The notes: generated from the letters alone by a model not told the origin. Positions 1 to 8,813 are shown, counted from the first letter of the stretch. The stretch is DNA of 64,000 nt from an uncultured Ruminococcus sp. (GCA_934476515.1 CAKSNZ010000001.1:137541-201540), one strand, 5' to 3'. Made by a program: numbers and translations.

Positions 1-42
1 AAATGCAATATGAAGTCTATTTGACTTTGGTGTAGTGTTCAT
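1..42 (-). CDS. hydF: HydF N-terminus, [FeFe]-hydrogenase maturation GTPase (partial)
   Basis: Only the first 14 codons are inside the window; the gene runs off the left edge. They read MNTTPKSNRLHIAF, which matches the usual HydF start just before its G1 loop. HydF is the GTPase scaffold on which the 2Fe subcluster of [FeFe]-hydrogenase is assembled before transfer to HydA. A strong ribosome-binding site (AAGGAG, 5 bases before the ATG) starts at the stop codon of hydG, so the two genes are co-transcribed. The call rests on a short peptide plus the hydG context. Confidence 0.75.
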   Translation of the reverse strand, partial: MNTTPKSNRLHIAF

Positions 43-51
43 AAATTCTCC

Positions 52-1473
52 TTAAAATCTAAAATCACGAATACCTTGTTCAATCTTTTCCAAATGGTCC
101 TTACAAATTTCCTTTACCTTTTCTTTAGAAATGTTATTTAATTCTGATTTAATCAGTTCTTCCCCAACTTTTCTGGTTTCTTCACTTGCATAGTCCATTA
201 AATATTCCTTTAAGGTCATTAGTGCATTTGGGTGGCAACAGTTTTGTATTTGCTTAGATTTACAAAGTGCCATAAACCTATCACCTGTTCTGCCCTCACG
301 ATAACAAGCAGTACAGAATGATGGAATGTAACCCATTTTCATTAACCACAATACAACTTCATCAAGGGTACGATTATCGGAAACATCAAACTGTTCTGTA
401 TCGTGTGGTCTGATTTCTTCCGTATATCCACCTACTGAAGTTCTTGATGCACCTGAAATTTGTGATACACCCAGTCCGATTACCTTTTCTCTAACCTTTT
501 GACTTTCTCTTGTAGAGATAATCATACCTGTGTATGGTACTGCAATACGGATTAATGCACAAATTTTTGCAAAGGTATCATCATCAATGCCATTGTCAAA
601 AACATTAGGGTCAATGTCATCTGCTCTTTTTATTCTAGGTACAGAAATTGTATGAGGTCCAACACCATGAACTGCCTCTAGATGTTCAGCATGCATTAGT
701 AGTCCTGCAAATTCATACTTGTACATTTCCAAACCAAAAAGCACACCAAGACCTACATCATCAATGCCACCCTCCATTGCTCTGTCCATAGCCTCTGTAT
801 GATAATCATAATTATGCTTTGGACCTGTTGGGTGCAATTGTTCATAACTTTTCTTGTGGTAAGTTTCTTGGAACAAAATATATGTACCTATTCCGGCATC
901 TTTAAGTTTTCTATAATTCTCAACAGTAGTTGCAGCAATATTTACATTTACTCTACGGATTGCACCATTCTTGTGCTTAATAGAATAAATAGTGTTTATA
1001 CACTCAAGTATATATTCAATAGGATTGTTCTTAGGGTCTTCACCGGCTTCTATCGCAAGTCTTTTATGACCCATATCTTGAAGTGCAATAACCTCTTTCT
1101 TCACTTCCTCTTGAGTTAACTTTTTTCTGCCTATATGCTTATTTTTCATATGATAAGGACAATATACACAACCGTTTACACAATAGTTAGAAAGATACAG
1201 TGGTGCAAACATTACAATTCTATTGCCGTAAAAATCTTTCTTTATCTGCTTTGCAAGTGCATACATTTCCTTAATTTTTTCTTCATTCTCACAAGCTAAA
1301 AGTACAGATGCCTCTCTGTGGTTTAGACCTTTTCTTTCCTTAGCTTTCTCTAATATTTTATCAATTAATTCTAAGTTATCCTTATTTTTCTCAGCATAAT
1401 CAAGGGTATCAAGGATTTCTCCGTCATTAATAAACTCCTCTGCTTTTAAGGATTTTACATTATATTCTGCCAT
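52..1473 (-). CDS. hydG: [FeFe]-hydrogenase H-cluster radical SAM maturase HydG
   Basis: HydG cleaves tyrosine to supply CO and cyanide for the H-cluster. Seen: the radical-SAM cysteine cluster CVNGCVYC in the first third, a TIM-barrel-length middle, and the C-terminal CTACYREGRTGDRFM followed by CC, which is the auxiliary-cluster domain that separates HydG from ThiH. The ATG at 1473 is chosen over an in-frame codon at 1518 because GTTAGGAG lies just upstream of it and because homologues begin near this point. hydF follows directly downstream. A promoter and a terminator-like hairpin sit in the leader, so expression may be attenuated. HydE and the hydrogenase itself are not in the window. Confidence 0.95.
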   Translation of the reverse strand: MAEYNVKSLKAEEFINDGEILDTLDYAEKNKDNLELIDKILEKAKERKGLNHREASVLLACENEEKIKEMYALAKQIKKDFYGNRIVMFAPLYLSNYCVNGCVYCPYHMKNKHIGRKKLTQEEVKKEVIALQDMGHKRLAIEAGEDPKNNPIEYILECINTIYSIKHKNGAIRRVNVNIAATTVENYRKLKDAGIGTYILFQETYHKKSYEQLHPTGPKHNYDYHTEAMDRAMEGGIDDVGLGVLFGLEMYKYEFAGLLMHAEHLEAVHGVGPHTISVPRIKRADDIDPNVFDNGIDDDTFAKICALIRIAVPYTGMIISTRESQKVREKVIGLGVSQISGASRTSVGGYTEEIRPHDTEQFDVSDNRTLDEVVLWLMKMGYIPSFCTACYREGRTGDRFMALCKSKQIQNCCHPNALMTLKEYLMDYASEETRKVGEELIKSELNNISKEKVKEICKDHLEKIEQGIRDFRF

Positions 1474-1486
1474 ATTTTCTCCTAAC

Positions 1487-1515
1487 AAAAAGGTGCACCC
1501 ATATTTGGGTACACC
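1487..1515 (-). terminator. Terminator-like hairpin in the hydG leader
   Basis: On the minus strand GGTGTACCC and GGGTGCACC pair over nine positions (one G-T wobble) around an AAATAT loop and are followed by TTTTT. It lies between the hydG promoter (1566-1594) and the hydG ribosome-binding site. It could be a transcription attenuator of hydG or the distal terminator of ppiB. The T-run position makes the strand clear. Confidence 0.6.
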
Positions 1516-1565
1516 CATTCAACACTACCGAACAGTGCTTTGTGAACTCAATTTATAGTATAACA

Positions 1566-1594
1566 ATTATACCATCACTGTTCTAATAATACAA
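1566..1594 (-). promoter_or_regulatory. Predicted sigma-A promoter of hydG
   Basis: Minus strand: -35 TTGTAT (1589-1594), 17-bp spacer, perfect -10 TATAAT (1566-1571). Predicted start is near 1558, giving a leader of about 85 bases that contains the hairpin at 1492-1515. Confidence 0.6.
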
Positions 1595-1616
1595 GATATT
1601 GTGTTTTAAAATACAA

Positions 1617-2135
1617 TTAGCACTTTTCAGGTTCGCCGTATTCTTCACCGAAAGTTTCAGCAGTTACTTTCTTCATAACCTGTGGGTCTAAAGGTCTATC
1701 CTGAAAATCTGTGTCAACTTCAGCAATTTCATTTACAACATCCATACCTTCAATAACCTTACCGAAAGCAGCATACTGACCGTCTAGGTGAGGGCTTGTC
1801 TTGTGCATAACAAAGAACTGGCTACCTGCTGAATTTGGCATCATTGAACGAGCCATAGAAAGAACACCTTCTGTGTGCTTTAAATCATTTTTAAAGCCAT
1901 TGCCAGCGAATTCACCCTTAATGCTATATCCCGGACCACCCATACCTGTGCCTTCAGGACAGCCACCCTGAATCATAAAACCATAGATTACTCTGTGGAA
2001 GTTTAGGCCATCATAGTAACCACTATTTACTAGGCTTAGGAAGTTCTTTACTGTATTTGGTGCAATTTCAGGATATAGTTCAGCTTTAAAAACCTTACCG
2101 TTTTCCATTTCAAAAGTTACAATTGGATTTTTCAT
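1617..2135 (-). CDS. ppiB: Cyclophilin-type peptidyl-prolyl cis-trans isomerase
   Basis: Catalyses proline cis-trans isomerisation, helping protein folding in the cytoplasm; no signal peptide is visible. The 172-aa length is typical of the single-domain family. Cyclophilin signatures are present: NFLSLVNSGYYDGLNFHRV with the catalytic Arg, IQGG, and SQFFVM followed by HLDGQYAAFGKV. AAGGAG precedes the ATG. Its promoter must lie in 2136-2270; hydG downstream has its own. Confidence 0.95.
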   Translation of the reverse strand: MKNPIVTFEMENGKVFKAELYPEIAPNTVKNFLSLVNSGYYDGLNFHRVIYGFMIQGGCPEGTGMGGPGYSIKGEFAGNGFKNDLKHTEGVLSMARSMMPNSAGSQFFVMHKTSPHLDGQYAAFGKVIEGMDVVNEIAEVDTDFQDRPLDPQVMKKVTAETFGEEYGEPEKC

Positions 2136-2270
2136 TTTTCATTCTCCTTATATAGAAAATTATTCTATATGTAATATTAACAATAAAGATGATTTTAGTC
2201 AAGGTTCATTTAACTTTAATCACATTTACACACTATGTTCATTGTGTTTTCACTTTCACAGGGTAATATA

Positions 2271-2336
2271 ATGACAGTAAAGAAAACAACAACTAAATTT
2301 TTAATAGATAATTTTTTCATTTTTCCTTTCTTGTAA
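2271..2336 (+). CDS. Possible 21-codon hydrophobic peptide (very uncertain)
   Basis: ATG to TAA encodes 21 residues, Lys/Thr-rich at first and then Phe/Ile-rich. CAGGG stands eight bases before the ATG. A strong intrinsic terminator begins two bases after the stop, so a short transcript ends exactly here. TAATAT at 2264-2269 could equally be a -10 box, in which case the product would be a small RNA. No homology is claimed. Confidence 0.2.
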   Translation: MTVKKTTTKFLIDNFFIFPFL

Positions 2337-2338
2337 AG

Positions 2339-2360
2339 AGCACCTGAACAGGTGCTTTTT
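2339..2360 (+). terminator. Intrinsic terminator with no obvious upstream gene on this strand
   Basis: AGCACCTG / CAGGTGCT stem followed by TTTTTGCTTTT on the plus strand. ppiB on the left points away, so this terminator must serve a short transcript from 2160-2338 (see the small reading frame at 2271). Confidence 0.65.
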
Positions 2361-2419
2361 GCTTTTGTGTTTTGTAAATAATTGCTATATATTCACCTAC
2401 TTATTCTACTATATGAATA

Positions 2420-2448
2420 TTGCATTACATTTTTATTTGGTATATAAT
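2420..2448 (+). promoter_or_regulatory. Promoter placing the transcription start at the start codon
   Basis: TTGCAT (2420-2425), 17-bp spacer, TATAAT (2443-2448). The start site would fall at about 2454-2456, on the ATG at 2456, so the mRNA would be leaderless or nearly so. This fits the absence of any Shine-Dalgarno sequence there. Confidence 0.6.
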
Positions 2449-2455
2449 TATTAAT

Positions 2456-3535
2456 ATGAAAAATATGATATTGAAAAGTAAGGGGACTATATTATTAGTC
2501 CTTTGTTTACTTATTACAACAGTTACTTGTGGTTGTGATGTAAGCGACAATACACAAGTAAGCTATAGTGGACTTACTGTAAGTTTCATTGATATTGGTC
2601 AAGGTGACAGCATATTATTACAATGTAAAGATGAGTCTATGCTGATAGATGCCGGTGAAAATGACAAAGGTGATACAGTAGTAAATTACCTAGAAAGTCA
2701 CAATGCCACCAAGCTAAAATATGCAGTTGGCACTCACCCACATTCTGACCATATTGGTGGTATGGATACTGTGCTGAAAAATATTCAGACAGATACTTTA
2801 ATTTGTCCTAAGATTACATACAACACTAAAACTTGGAAAGATGTTGAAACTGAGGCTAAAAGTCAAAACACCAAGATTGAATATGCTAATGCCGGTGAAA
2901 GCTATACTTTAGGTGATGCTACATTTACAATTATCTCACCTAAAAAGAATCACATTTATAGTGACTGCAACAACTACTCAGTAGTTATCAAAGCTGATTA
3001 TGGGGAAAATTCTTTCCTTTTTACAGGAGATGCTGAAAAGTTAGTTGAGGATGAGATTCTGGAAAGTAATTATAACATAAAAGCTGATGTACTAAAGGTA
3101 GGACATCATGGCAGTTCAACCAGCAGTAGTGAGAAATTCTTAAACAAGGTTTCTCCAAAATATGCAGTAATCAGTTGTGGTGTAAATAATGAATACGGTC
3201 ATCCACATAAGGAAACTTTAGAAAAGCTAAAGGAAAGAAATATTAAAACTTACAGAACCGATTTAGAAGGTACTGTTGTTGCTCAAAGTGATGGTAAAGA
3301 AATCAGTTTTTCTACTGAAAAAAATAACAGTAGCAACATAAAAACCGAAACTTATGCCACTAAAGGAACTACAATATCTAAAGAAAAATTTATAGGGAAT
3401 AAAAACAGCAAAAAGTTTCACAAACCTAGTTGTGACTCAGTTTATGCAATGAGTGATAAAAACAAAGTTTATTTTGATAATCGCAAGGATGCACTGTATG
3501 AGGGATACACACCTTGTAAAAGTTGCAATCCTTAA
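2456..3535 (+). CDS. Secreted/lipoprotein MBL-fold hydrolase (ComEC C-terminal-like) with Cys-rich tail domain
   Basis: N-terminal hydrophobic segment ending in TVTCGC suggests an exported lipoprotein. A metallo-beta-lactamase domain follows, with the metal motif THPHSDHIGGMD and later FTGDAE and VGHHGS, the pattern of the ComEC/Rec2 competence nuclease domain and stand-alone relatives. The last 45 or so residues (FHKPSCDSVYAM to TPCKSCNP) form a small Ada-like cysteine-rich metal-binding module seen at the end of extracellular nucleases. The probable role is extracellular phosphodiesterase or nuclease; the substrate is unknown. The start at 2456 (or 2465) is preferred to 2420 because the region upstream is the promoter. 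No ribosome-binding site is visible. FkbM follows after 13 bases. Confidence 0.8.
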   Translation: MKNMILKSKGTILLVLCLLITTVTCGCDVSDNTQVSYSGLTVSFIDIGQGDSILLQCKDESMLIDAGENDKGDTVVNYLESHNATKLKYAVGTHPHSDHIGGMDTVLKNIQTDTLICPKITYNTKTWKDVETEAKSQNTKIEYANAGESYTLGDATFTIISPKKNHIYSDCNNYSVVIKADYGENSFLFTGDAEKLVEDEILESNYNIKADVLKVGHHGSSTSSSEKFLNKVSPKYAVISCGVNNEYGHPHKETLEKLKERNIKTYRTDLEGTVVAQSDGKEISFSTEKNNSSNIKTETYATKGTTISKEKFIGNKNSKKFHKPSCDSVYAMSDKNKVYFDNRKDALYEGYTPCKSCNP

Positions 3536-3548
3536 ATGAGGGGTTTCT

Positions 3549-4607
3549 ATGATAAATACATTGTTGAAAGAAAAATCTGTATGGGAAAAACTTATGGTTA
3601 CCAGAAAGCCGATTATACTTTACGGTATGGGTGATGGTGCTGATAGAGTTTTACAGGAATTTGAACTGCTAAATATTCACGCAAGTGGTGTTATGGCATC
3701 TGATGACTTTGTAAGAGGTCAAAGTTTTCACAAATTTACAGTAAAAACACTTGCACAGATAGAGGAAGAATTTAAGGACTTTATTATTCTTATTACTTTT
3801 GGCACACACATTCCGGAAGTTATGGCTAACATTAAGGCACTTGAAAAGGAATATGAAGTTATGATTCCCAGTGTACCGGTAGCCGGTGAATGTGTTTTCA
3901 ACAGAAGTTATCTTGTTAGAAATGGTGAAGAAATAATGAACGCTTACAACCTTATGGCTGATGAAGAGTCAAAGAAAGTGTTCAAGAATATGTGCTACTT
4001 TGAATATACAGGTGAATTAAAGTACCTTTATGCTATGGAAAGTAGCAAGGATGAAGCATTTAAAATTCTTAACCTAAATTCTGAAGAAGATTATCTTGAC
4101 CTTGGTGCTTATCGTGGTGACACTATTGATGAATTTCTAAAATATACTTGCAACCACTACCACTCAATTACTGCTCTAGAACCTGAACCAAAAACTTTTA
4201 AAAAGTTAGTAGAGGCTAAAGGTGATTTAGAAAATACAACATTGATAAATAAGGCAGTATGGAGCTTTGACACAGAGCTTGAATTTAGAGCAGATATGGG
4301 CAGAGGTTCACTTATCAAGAACAACGGTGGACTACTTGCAGAAACTGTCAGCATTGATTCTCTGGCAGAGGATACAAAATTCACTTACATAAAAATGGAT
4401 GTTGAGGGTGTTGAGTTTGTAGTACTTTCAGGTGGTATGACATTAATGGCTGAACATAAGCCAAAACTGAATATAGCCTGTTATCACAGATGTTGCGATA
4501 TTTACAGACTACCTGCCGTTATCCATAGAGCCAACCCTAACTACAAAATATATATGCGACACCATCCATATATCCCTTGTTGGGACACAAACTTATATTG
4601 TATATAA
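3549..4607 (+). CDS. FkbM-family SAM-dependent methyltransferase
   Basis: The N-terminal 130 residues contain ILYGMGDGADRVL, a Rossmann-like glycine motif seen in FkbM proteins of sugar/polysaccharide loci. The C-terminal half is the methyltransferase: YLDLGAYRGDTIDEF (SAM loop), ALEPEP, and IKMDVEGVEF, the FkbM signature. GAGGGG precedes the ATG and only 13 bases separate it from the upstream hydrolase, so the two probably form a small operon ended by the palindrome at 4611-4638. The substrate is probably a glycan or lipid; it cannot be read from the sequence. Confidence 0.85.
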   Translation: MINTLLKEKSVWEKLMVTRKPIILYGMGDGADRVLQEFELLNIHASGVMASDDFVRGQSFHKFTVKTLAQIEEEFKDFIILITFGTHIPEVMANIKALEKEYEVMIPSVPVAGECVFNRSYLVRNGEEIMNAYNLMADEESKKVFKNMCYFEYTGELKYLYAMESSKDEAFKILNLNSEEDYLDLGAYRGDTIDEFLKYTCNHYHSITALEPEPKTFKKLVEAKGDLENTTLINKAVWSFDTELEFRADMGRGSLIKNNGGLLAETVSIDSLAEDTKFTYIKMDVEGVEFVVLSGGMTLMAEHKPKLNIACYHRCCDIYRLPAVIHRANPNYKIYMRHHPYIPCWDTNLYCI

Positions 4608-4610
4608 AAT

Positions 4611-4644
4611 AATCTCCACAAGAATTCTTGTGGAGATTTTCTTT
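4611..4644 (+). terminator. Palindromic terminator between convergent genes
   Basis: A perfect 28-base palindrome (AATCTCCACAAGAA and its complement) is followed by TTCTTT on the plus strand. It ends the FkbM operon and may also serve the minus-strand asparaginase gene, whose stop is at 4643. Confidence 0.8.
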
Positions 4645-5485
4645 AGCTATTTACTTTTATCATAAGTGTTGCGTATGCATATTCAGGGGTGGAGTTATAA
4701 ACTAGGTTAACACCTTTATCTTGAAGATTATTTGATGAATCATACAAGGCACTTTCTTTATTCAGGCCCTGCAAGTAAAGTGGAATATTCTTCTCTTTAC
4801 ACTTACTCAGTAATATATCAACTGCATTTTCATCAGCAGTACCACTATGATACCCAACAAGCAGACAAGCCTTTATATTATCAGCAAAGTTAATCATACC
4901 AAAGTCTATAAATGGGTACATTTTTATAATAGCTACTTTATTATTAAATGTAATATTTTTACTGCACTTTGTTACAGTTAAAGGACTGTTACCGGTTCTG
5001 AATTTATCGGAAAAATAGTCAGCCTCCATAACTGTATCGGCACTAAAGATACTGTCAAATACTGTCCACACCCCTACTCTGTTATCCATTATAAGTTCAA
5101 CAGAGGTTGTAAAGTTACTATAGCCATTACTTGTAGGGTCACTAAGGACTTTATCTGCACCAGTAAGTACAACAGGAATTTTATAATCTTTACAAAATAT
5201 AGAAACAAATGCCGAGGTATAAGAAAGTGTATCGCTACCATGAGTAATAATAATTCCCTTGTAGTCACTATAATCTTTTATTAGTTCTGCAAAAAGCATT
5301 TCTATATTCTTAATTTTAATATTTTCAGAAAGTATGGAATAAAGATTTACAACATCAAAATCAATATTTGAATTAAACTTTTCTTTCCACATTGAGGCTA
5401 TGTTAGAGTCTTTATTATTCTTTACAACACCATTAACCTTTTCACTACCAACTGTACCACCGGTAAGGATAACCTTTATCTTCAT
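4643..5485 (-). CDS. Asparaginase/glutaminase-family amidohydrolase
   Basis: Hydrolyses asparagine (or a related amide) to the acid and ammonia. Both active-site threonine motifs are present: LTGGTVGS at the N-terminus and THGSDTLSYT near residue 80, with TGADKV further on. No signal peptide, so cytoplasmic (type I-like). At 280 aa it is shorter than the usual 320-340, mainly in the C-terminal domain that shapes substrate choice, so specificity is uncertain. AGGTGAT precedes the ATG. Confidence 0.85.
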   Translation of the reverse strand: MKIKVILTGGTVGSEKVNGVVKNNKDSNIASMWKEKFNSNIDFDVVNLYSILSENIKIKNIEMLFAELIKDYSDYKGIIITHGSDTLSYTSAFVSIFCKDYKIPVVLTGADKVLSDPTSNGYSNFTTSVELIMDNRVGVWTVFDSIFSADTVMEADYFSDKFRTGNSPLTVTKCSKNITFNNKVAIIKMYPFIDFGMINFADNIKACLLVGYHSGTADENAVDILLSKCKEKNIPLYLQGLNKESALYDSSNNLQDKGVNLVYNSTPEYAYATLMIKVNS

Positions 5486-5527
5486 AAAATCACCTATTGT
5501 TATTATAAGTAAAAATTCTAGTATAAC

Positions 5528-5555
5528 TAAAAAAAGCCGTCATAAAGACGGCTTT
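5528..5555 (-). terminator. Terminator of the transketolase operon
   Basis: AAAGCCGTC / GACGGCTTT nine-pair stem with a five-base loop, followed on the minus strand by a run of T. Confidence 0.85.
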
Positions 5556-5568
5556 AATTTTTATCTCA

Positions 5569-6510
5569 TTAGCTATTTACTACCTGAGTAATAACTTTCT
5601 TAATGTTTGTTTCTGTTAGACCGAAGATTTCAAGAAGTTCCCAAGCAGGACCTGAGTAACCGAATCTATCATTAACACCAATTCTTGTTACAGGAACAGG
5701 ACAATACTGAGATGTAACTTCACAAACTGCATCAGCAAGACCACCCATAACATTGTGTTCTTCAACTGTAATAATCTTGCCTGTTTCCTGAGCTGCCTTA
5801 ATAATAATATCCTTATCAATAGGCTTGATTGTGTGGATATTAATTAATCTTGCATTGATGCCTTCCTTTTCAAGAGCATCTACTGCCTTTCTAGCTTCGT
5901 TAACAACAAGACCTGTAGCAATAACAGTAACATCGTTACCTTCGTGTAGAGTGATACCCTTGCCAAGTTCAAATTTATAATTATCAGGATCATTAAATGA
6001 ATCAATAGCAAGTCTGCCAAGTCTGATATAAACAGGACCGTTGTGTTCAAGAGCAGCCTTAGTTGCTGCCATCATTTCCCAATGGTCAGCCGGGTTAAGA
6101 ATTACCATATTAGGGATAGTTCTCATAATACCAATGTCTTCTAGGCACTGGTGAGTTGCACCGTCTTCACCTGTTGAAATACCTGCATGAGAACCGGCAA
6201 TCTTAACATTTAGGTTAGGATATGCAACAGAGTTTCTAATCTGTTCAAATGCTCTACCTGTTGAGAACATTGCAAAAGATGCTGCAAATGGCTTTTTACC
6301 TGCTGCTGCAAGACCTGCTGCAACACCAATCATATTGCTTTCTGCAATACCACAGTTGATAAATCTTTCAGGATACTGCTTCTGGAAAATACTTGTTTTT
6401 GTTGCTGCTGAAAGGTCAGCGTCTAGTACAACAATATCTTCATCAGTTTTTGCTAGTTCACAAAGTGCTTCGCCAAAACTTTCTCTGGTTGCCTTAGTTA
6501 CTTTTTCCAC
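5569..6510 (-). CDS. Transketolase, C-terminal (pyrimidine-binding) subunit
   Basis: Second half of a two-gene transketolase of the pentose phosphate pathway. Seen: the pyrimidine-binding domain (INCGIAESNMIGVAAGLA, then SHAGISTGEDGATHQ) and the C-terminal transketolase domain from about residue 190. The start is GTG at 6510, two bases after the stop of the N-terminal subunit, with TTGGAGGG ahead of it, so translation is coupled. The two subunits together match a one-chain enzyme. It connects with rpe at 21.9 kb in the same pathway. Confidence 0.93.
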   Translation of the reverse strand: MEKVTKATRESFGEALCELAKTDEDIVVLDADLSAATKTSIFQKQYPERFINCGIAESNMIGVAAGLAAAGKKPFAASFAMFSTGRAFEQIRNSVAYPNLNVKIAGSHAGISTGEDGATHQCLEDIGIMRTIPNMVILNPADHWEMMAATKAALEHNGPVYIRLGRLAIDSFNDPDNYKFELGKGITLHEGNDVTVIATGLVVNEARKAVDALEKEGINARLINIHTIKPIDKDIIIKAAQETGKIITVEEHNVMGGLADAVCEVTSQYCPVPVTRIGVNDRFGYSGPAWELLEIFGLTETNIKKVITQVVNS

Positions 6511-6512
6511 GA

Positions 6513-7355
6513 TTAACCCTCCAATGATGCAAGTGTAGCTTCTAGTTCAGCCATTGCTTGTTTATATTCTTCATCGTTAGTTGCCTTACCGTGCCAACCA
6601 ACCTGATTTTCCATAAAGCTAACACCCTTACCCTTAACAGTTTTCATAAGGATAGCTGTTGGCATACCTTTAGTTTCTTTTGCTACTGCAAAAGCCTTGT
6701 CTAGTTCTTCAAATGAGTGACCGTCAACCTTTAGAGTATTAAAGCCGAATGCTTCAAACTTCTTGTCCAGTGGTTCAATGCCACCAACTTCAGCAACTGT
6801 ACCGTCAATCTGAAGTCCGTTCTGGTCAACAATAACAACAAGGTTGTCTAGATTCTTATGAGCAGCAAACATAAGTGCTTCCCAAACCTGACCTTCTTCA
6901 CATTCACCGTCACCAAGAACAGTATATACTCTGTAGTCCTTGTTATCCATCTTACCTGCAATAGCCATACCACAAGCAGTTGAGATACCCTGACCAAGAG
7001 AACCTGTGCTCATATCAATACCCGGTGTACCCTTCATATCAGGGTGACCCTGTAGCATAGCACCTACATGACGAAGAGACTTTAGTTCGTCCCAATCAAA
7101 ATAGCCCTTTAGTGCAAGTACTGCATAAAGTGCCGGTGCTGAGTGACCCTTTGAAAGAACAAAACGATCTCTATCTGCCCACTTAGGGTTTGATGGGTCA
7201 ACATTCATTTCCTTAAAATAAAGATAAGTTAAAACATCAGCAGCAGAAAGTGAACCACCCGGATGTCCTGACTTAGCATTATAAGTGCCGATAATAGCAC
7301 CCATTCTTGCTTTAGTTGCGTTAATTTGCAACTGCTTAATCTCGCTAATCTCCAT
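6513..7355 (-). CDS. Transketolase, N-terminal (TPP-binding) subunit
   Basis: Binds the diphosphate of thiamine: KGHSAPALYA, GSLGQGIS and the TPP motif GDGECEEGQVWEA to DQNGLQIDG. 280 aa, the usual length of the split N-terminal subunit. GGAGG lies seven bases before the ATG. First gene of the two-gene operon ending in the terminator at 5528. Confidence 0.94.
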   Translation of the reverse strand: MEISEIKQLQINATKARMGAIIGTYNAKSGHPGGSLSAADVLTYLYFKEMNVDPSNPKWADRDRFVLSKGHSAPALYAVLALKGYFDWDELKSLRHVGAMLQGHPDMKGTPGIDMSTGSLGQGISTACGMAIAGKMDNKDYRVYTVLGDGECEEGQVWEALMFAAHKNLDNLVVIVDQNGLQIDGTVAEVGGIEPLDKKFEAFGFNTLKVDGHSFEELDKAFAVAKETKGMPTAILMKTVKGKGVSFMENQVGWHGKATNDEEYKQAMAELEATLASLEG

Positions 7356-7507
7356 GTTTAGCCTCCAGTTATTACCTTAAAATAAATACTGTTTTCTGAA
7401 TAAACCATAGTTATTCATAATATTGCTTAATAATGATAACACAATAGTTTTTTACAAATATTCTTTAAAAGAATAATACTCTTATTTTTCTTGTTTTTTC
7501 CACATTT

Positions 7508-8701
7508 TTACTGTATTTTTTCAACAATTCGGTCAAGGAGCTTTTCTGCTACTTGTTCTTTTGTCATAATAGGCAATGTTTCTTCATTATCTTTGGTAAT
7601 GATTGTAACAACATTTGTATCTGTACCAAAACCGGCACCCTTTACTTTAACATTGTTTGCAACAATCATATCAAGATTTTTTCTTGTAAGTTTATCCCTA
7701 GAATTTTCCACCATATTTTCTGTTTCCATAGAGAAACCACACAAGAACTGATTTTCTTTATGTTCACCAAGATACTTAATAATATCCTTAGTTGGCTTTA
7801 GTTTTATTATATCCATATTTCCACTGGATTTTTTAACTTTTTCATCAAATACATTTTCCGGTGTAAAGTCTGCTACTGCTGCTGACTTTATAACAATATC
7901 TGCATCGTCATAATTCTCAACCACTGCGTTAAACATATCTTCAGCAGACACTACATCAACAGTATTTACAAACGGTACTTTTTCCAGAGAAGTTAATCCA
8001 CTTATTAAAGTAACATCAGCACCACGTTCCATTGCCACCTTAGCAATAGCATATCCCATTTTTCCTGTAGAATGGTTTGTAATATATCTTACAGGGTCAA
8101 TTTTCTCCTGAGTAGCACCGGCAGTAACAACAACTTTCTTCCCCTTTAAATCCTTATTGTACTTACATTCTCTTTCAATGTACTTATACAAATCCTTAGA
8201 TTCAGGCATTTTACCTTTGCCTACTGCACCACAAGCTAATCTGCCACTTGATGCCTCAATAATTTCATAACCGTATTCACTAAGTTTCTTCATATTATCT
8301 TGCACAATAGGATTTTCATACATATTTGTATTCATAGCAGGAACAATAAATTTCTTTGCTTTTTTACAAGCCATTACTGTCGTAGTCAGCATATCATCAG
8401 CAATACCATTTGCAATTTTACCAATAACATTTGCAGTACAAGGTGCAATCATAACTACATCTGCCTTTTCAGCAAGACTGATATGTTCAATCTCAAAGCT
8501 ATGAAATCTATCAAATGTATCTGTGATACATCTGTTTTTTGTTAATGCCTCAAATGTATTTGGTGTAATAAAGTTCATTGCGTTTTCTGTTAAAATAACA
8601 TCAACATTATAACCTTGTTTTACAAGCATAGATACAAGGTTAGGTGTTTTATAAGCAGCAATTCCACCTGCTACACCTATTAATATATTTTTCCCATTCA
8701 T
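7508..8701 (-). CDS. coaBC: Bifunctional phosphopantothenoylcysteine decarboxylase / phosphopantothenate-cysteine ligase
   Basis: Performs two consecutive steps of coenzyme A synthesis. The N-terminal flavin-dependent CoaC half has GGIAAYK, the catalytic-His region and PAMNTNMYENP; the C-terminal CoaB half has VTAGATQEKIDPVRYITNHSTGKMG and LKPTKDI. The ATG at 8701 is chosen over 8710 because AAGGA is nine bases from it but abuts the earlier codon. Divergent from coaX, the pantothenate kinase of the same pathway, across a gap of about 145 bases. Confidence 0.96.
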   Translation of the reverse strand: MNGKNILIGVAGGIAAYKTPNLVSMLVKQGYNVDVILTENAMNFITPNTFEALTKNRCITDTFDRFHSFEIEHISLAEKADVVMIAPCTANVIGKIANGIADDMLTTTVMACKKAKKFIVPAMNTNMYENPIVQDNMKKLSEYGYEIIEASSGRLACGAVGKGKMPESKDLYKYIERECKYNKDLKGKKVVVTAGATQEKIDPVRYITNHSTGKMGYAIAKVAMERGADVTLISGLTSLEKVPFVNTVDVVSAEDMFNAVVENYDDADIVIKSAAVADFTPENVFDEKVKKSSGNMDIIKLKPTKDIIKYLGEHKENQFLCGFSMETENMVENSRDKLTRKNLDMIVANNVKVKGAGFGTDTNVVTIITKDNEETLPIMTKEQVAEKLLDRIVEKIQ

Positions 8702-8784
8702 AATAAACATTCCTTTAACCCTTGGTTTTTTATAGTTTGATTATATCAAATTGGCCGAAAAAATCAACAATATTGCCATTATAC

Positions 8785-8813
8785 TTGATTTTATGTATTT
8801 TTTAAGGCATAAT
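8785..8813 (+). promoter_or_regulatory. Predicted promoter of coaX-birA
   Basis: TTGATT (8785-8790), 17-bp spacer, CATAAT (8808-8813), in the divergent coaBC/coaX gap. Confidence 0.5.

Noticed and set aside
799..1119. 106-codon plus-strand frame inside hydG
   Set aside because: Entirely antisense to a strongly conserved gene, hydrophobic nonsense sequence.
1474..1560. T-box or known riboswitch in the hydG leader
   Set aside because: No T-box consensus, specifier loop or other known riboswitch core could be found; only the terminator-like stem is supported.
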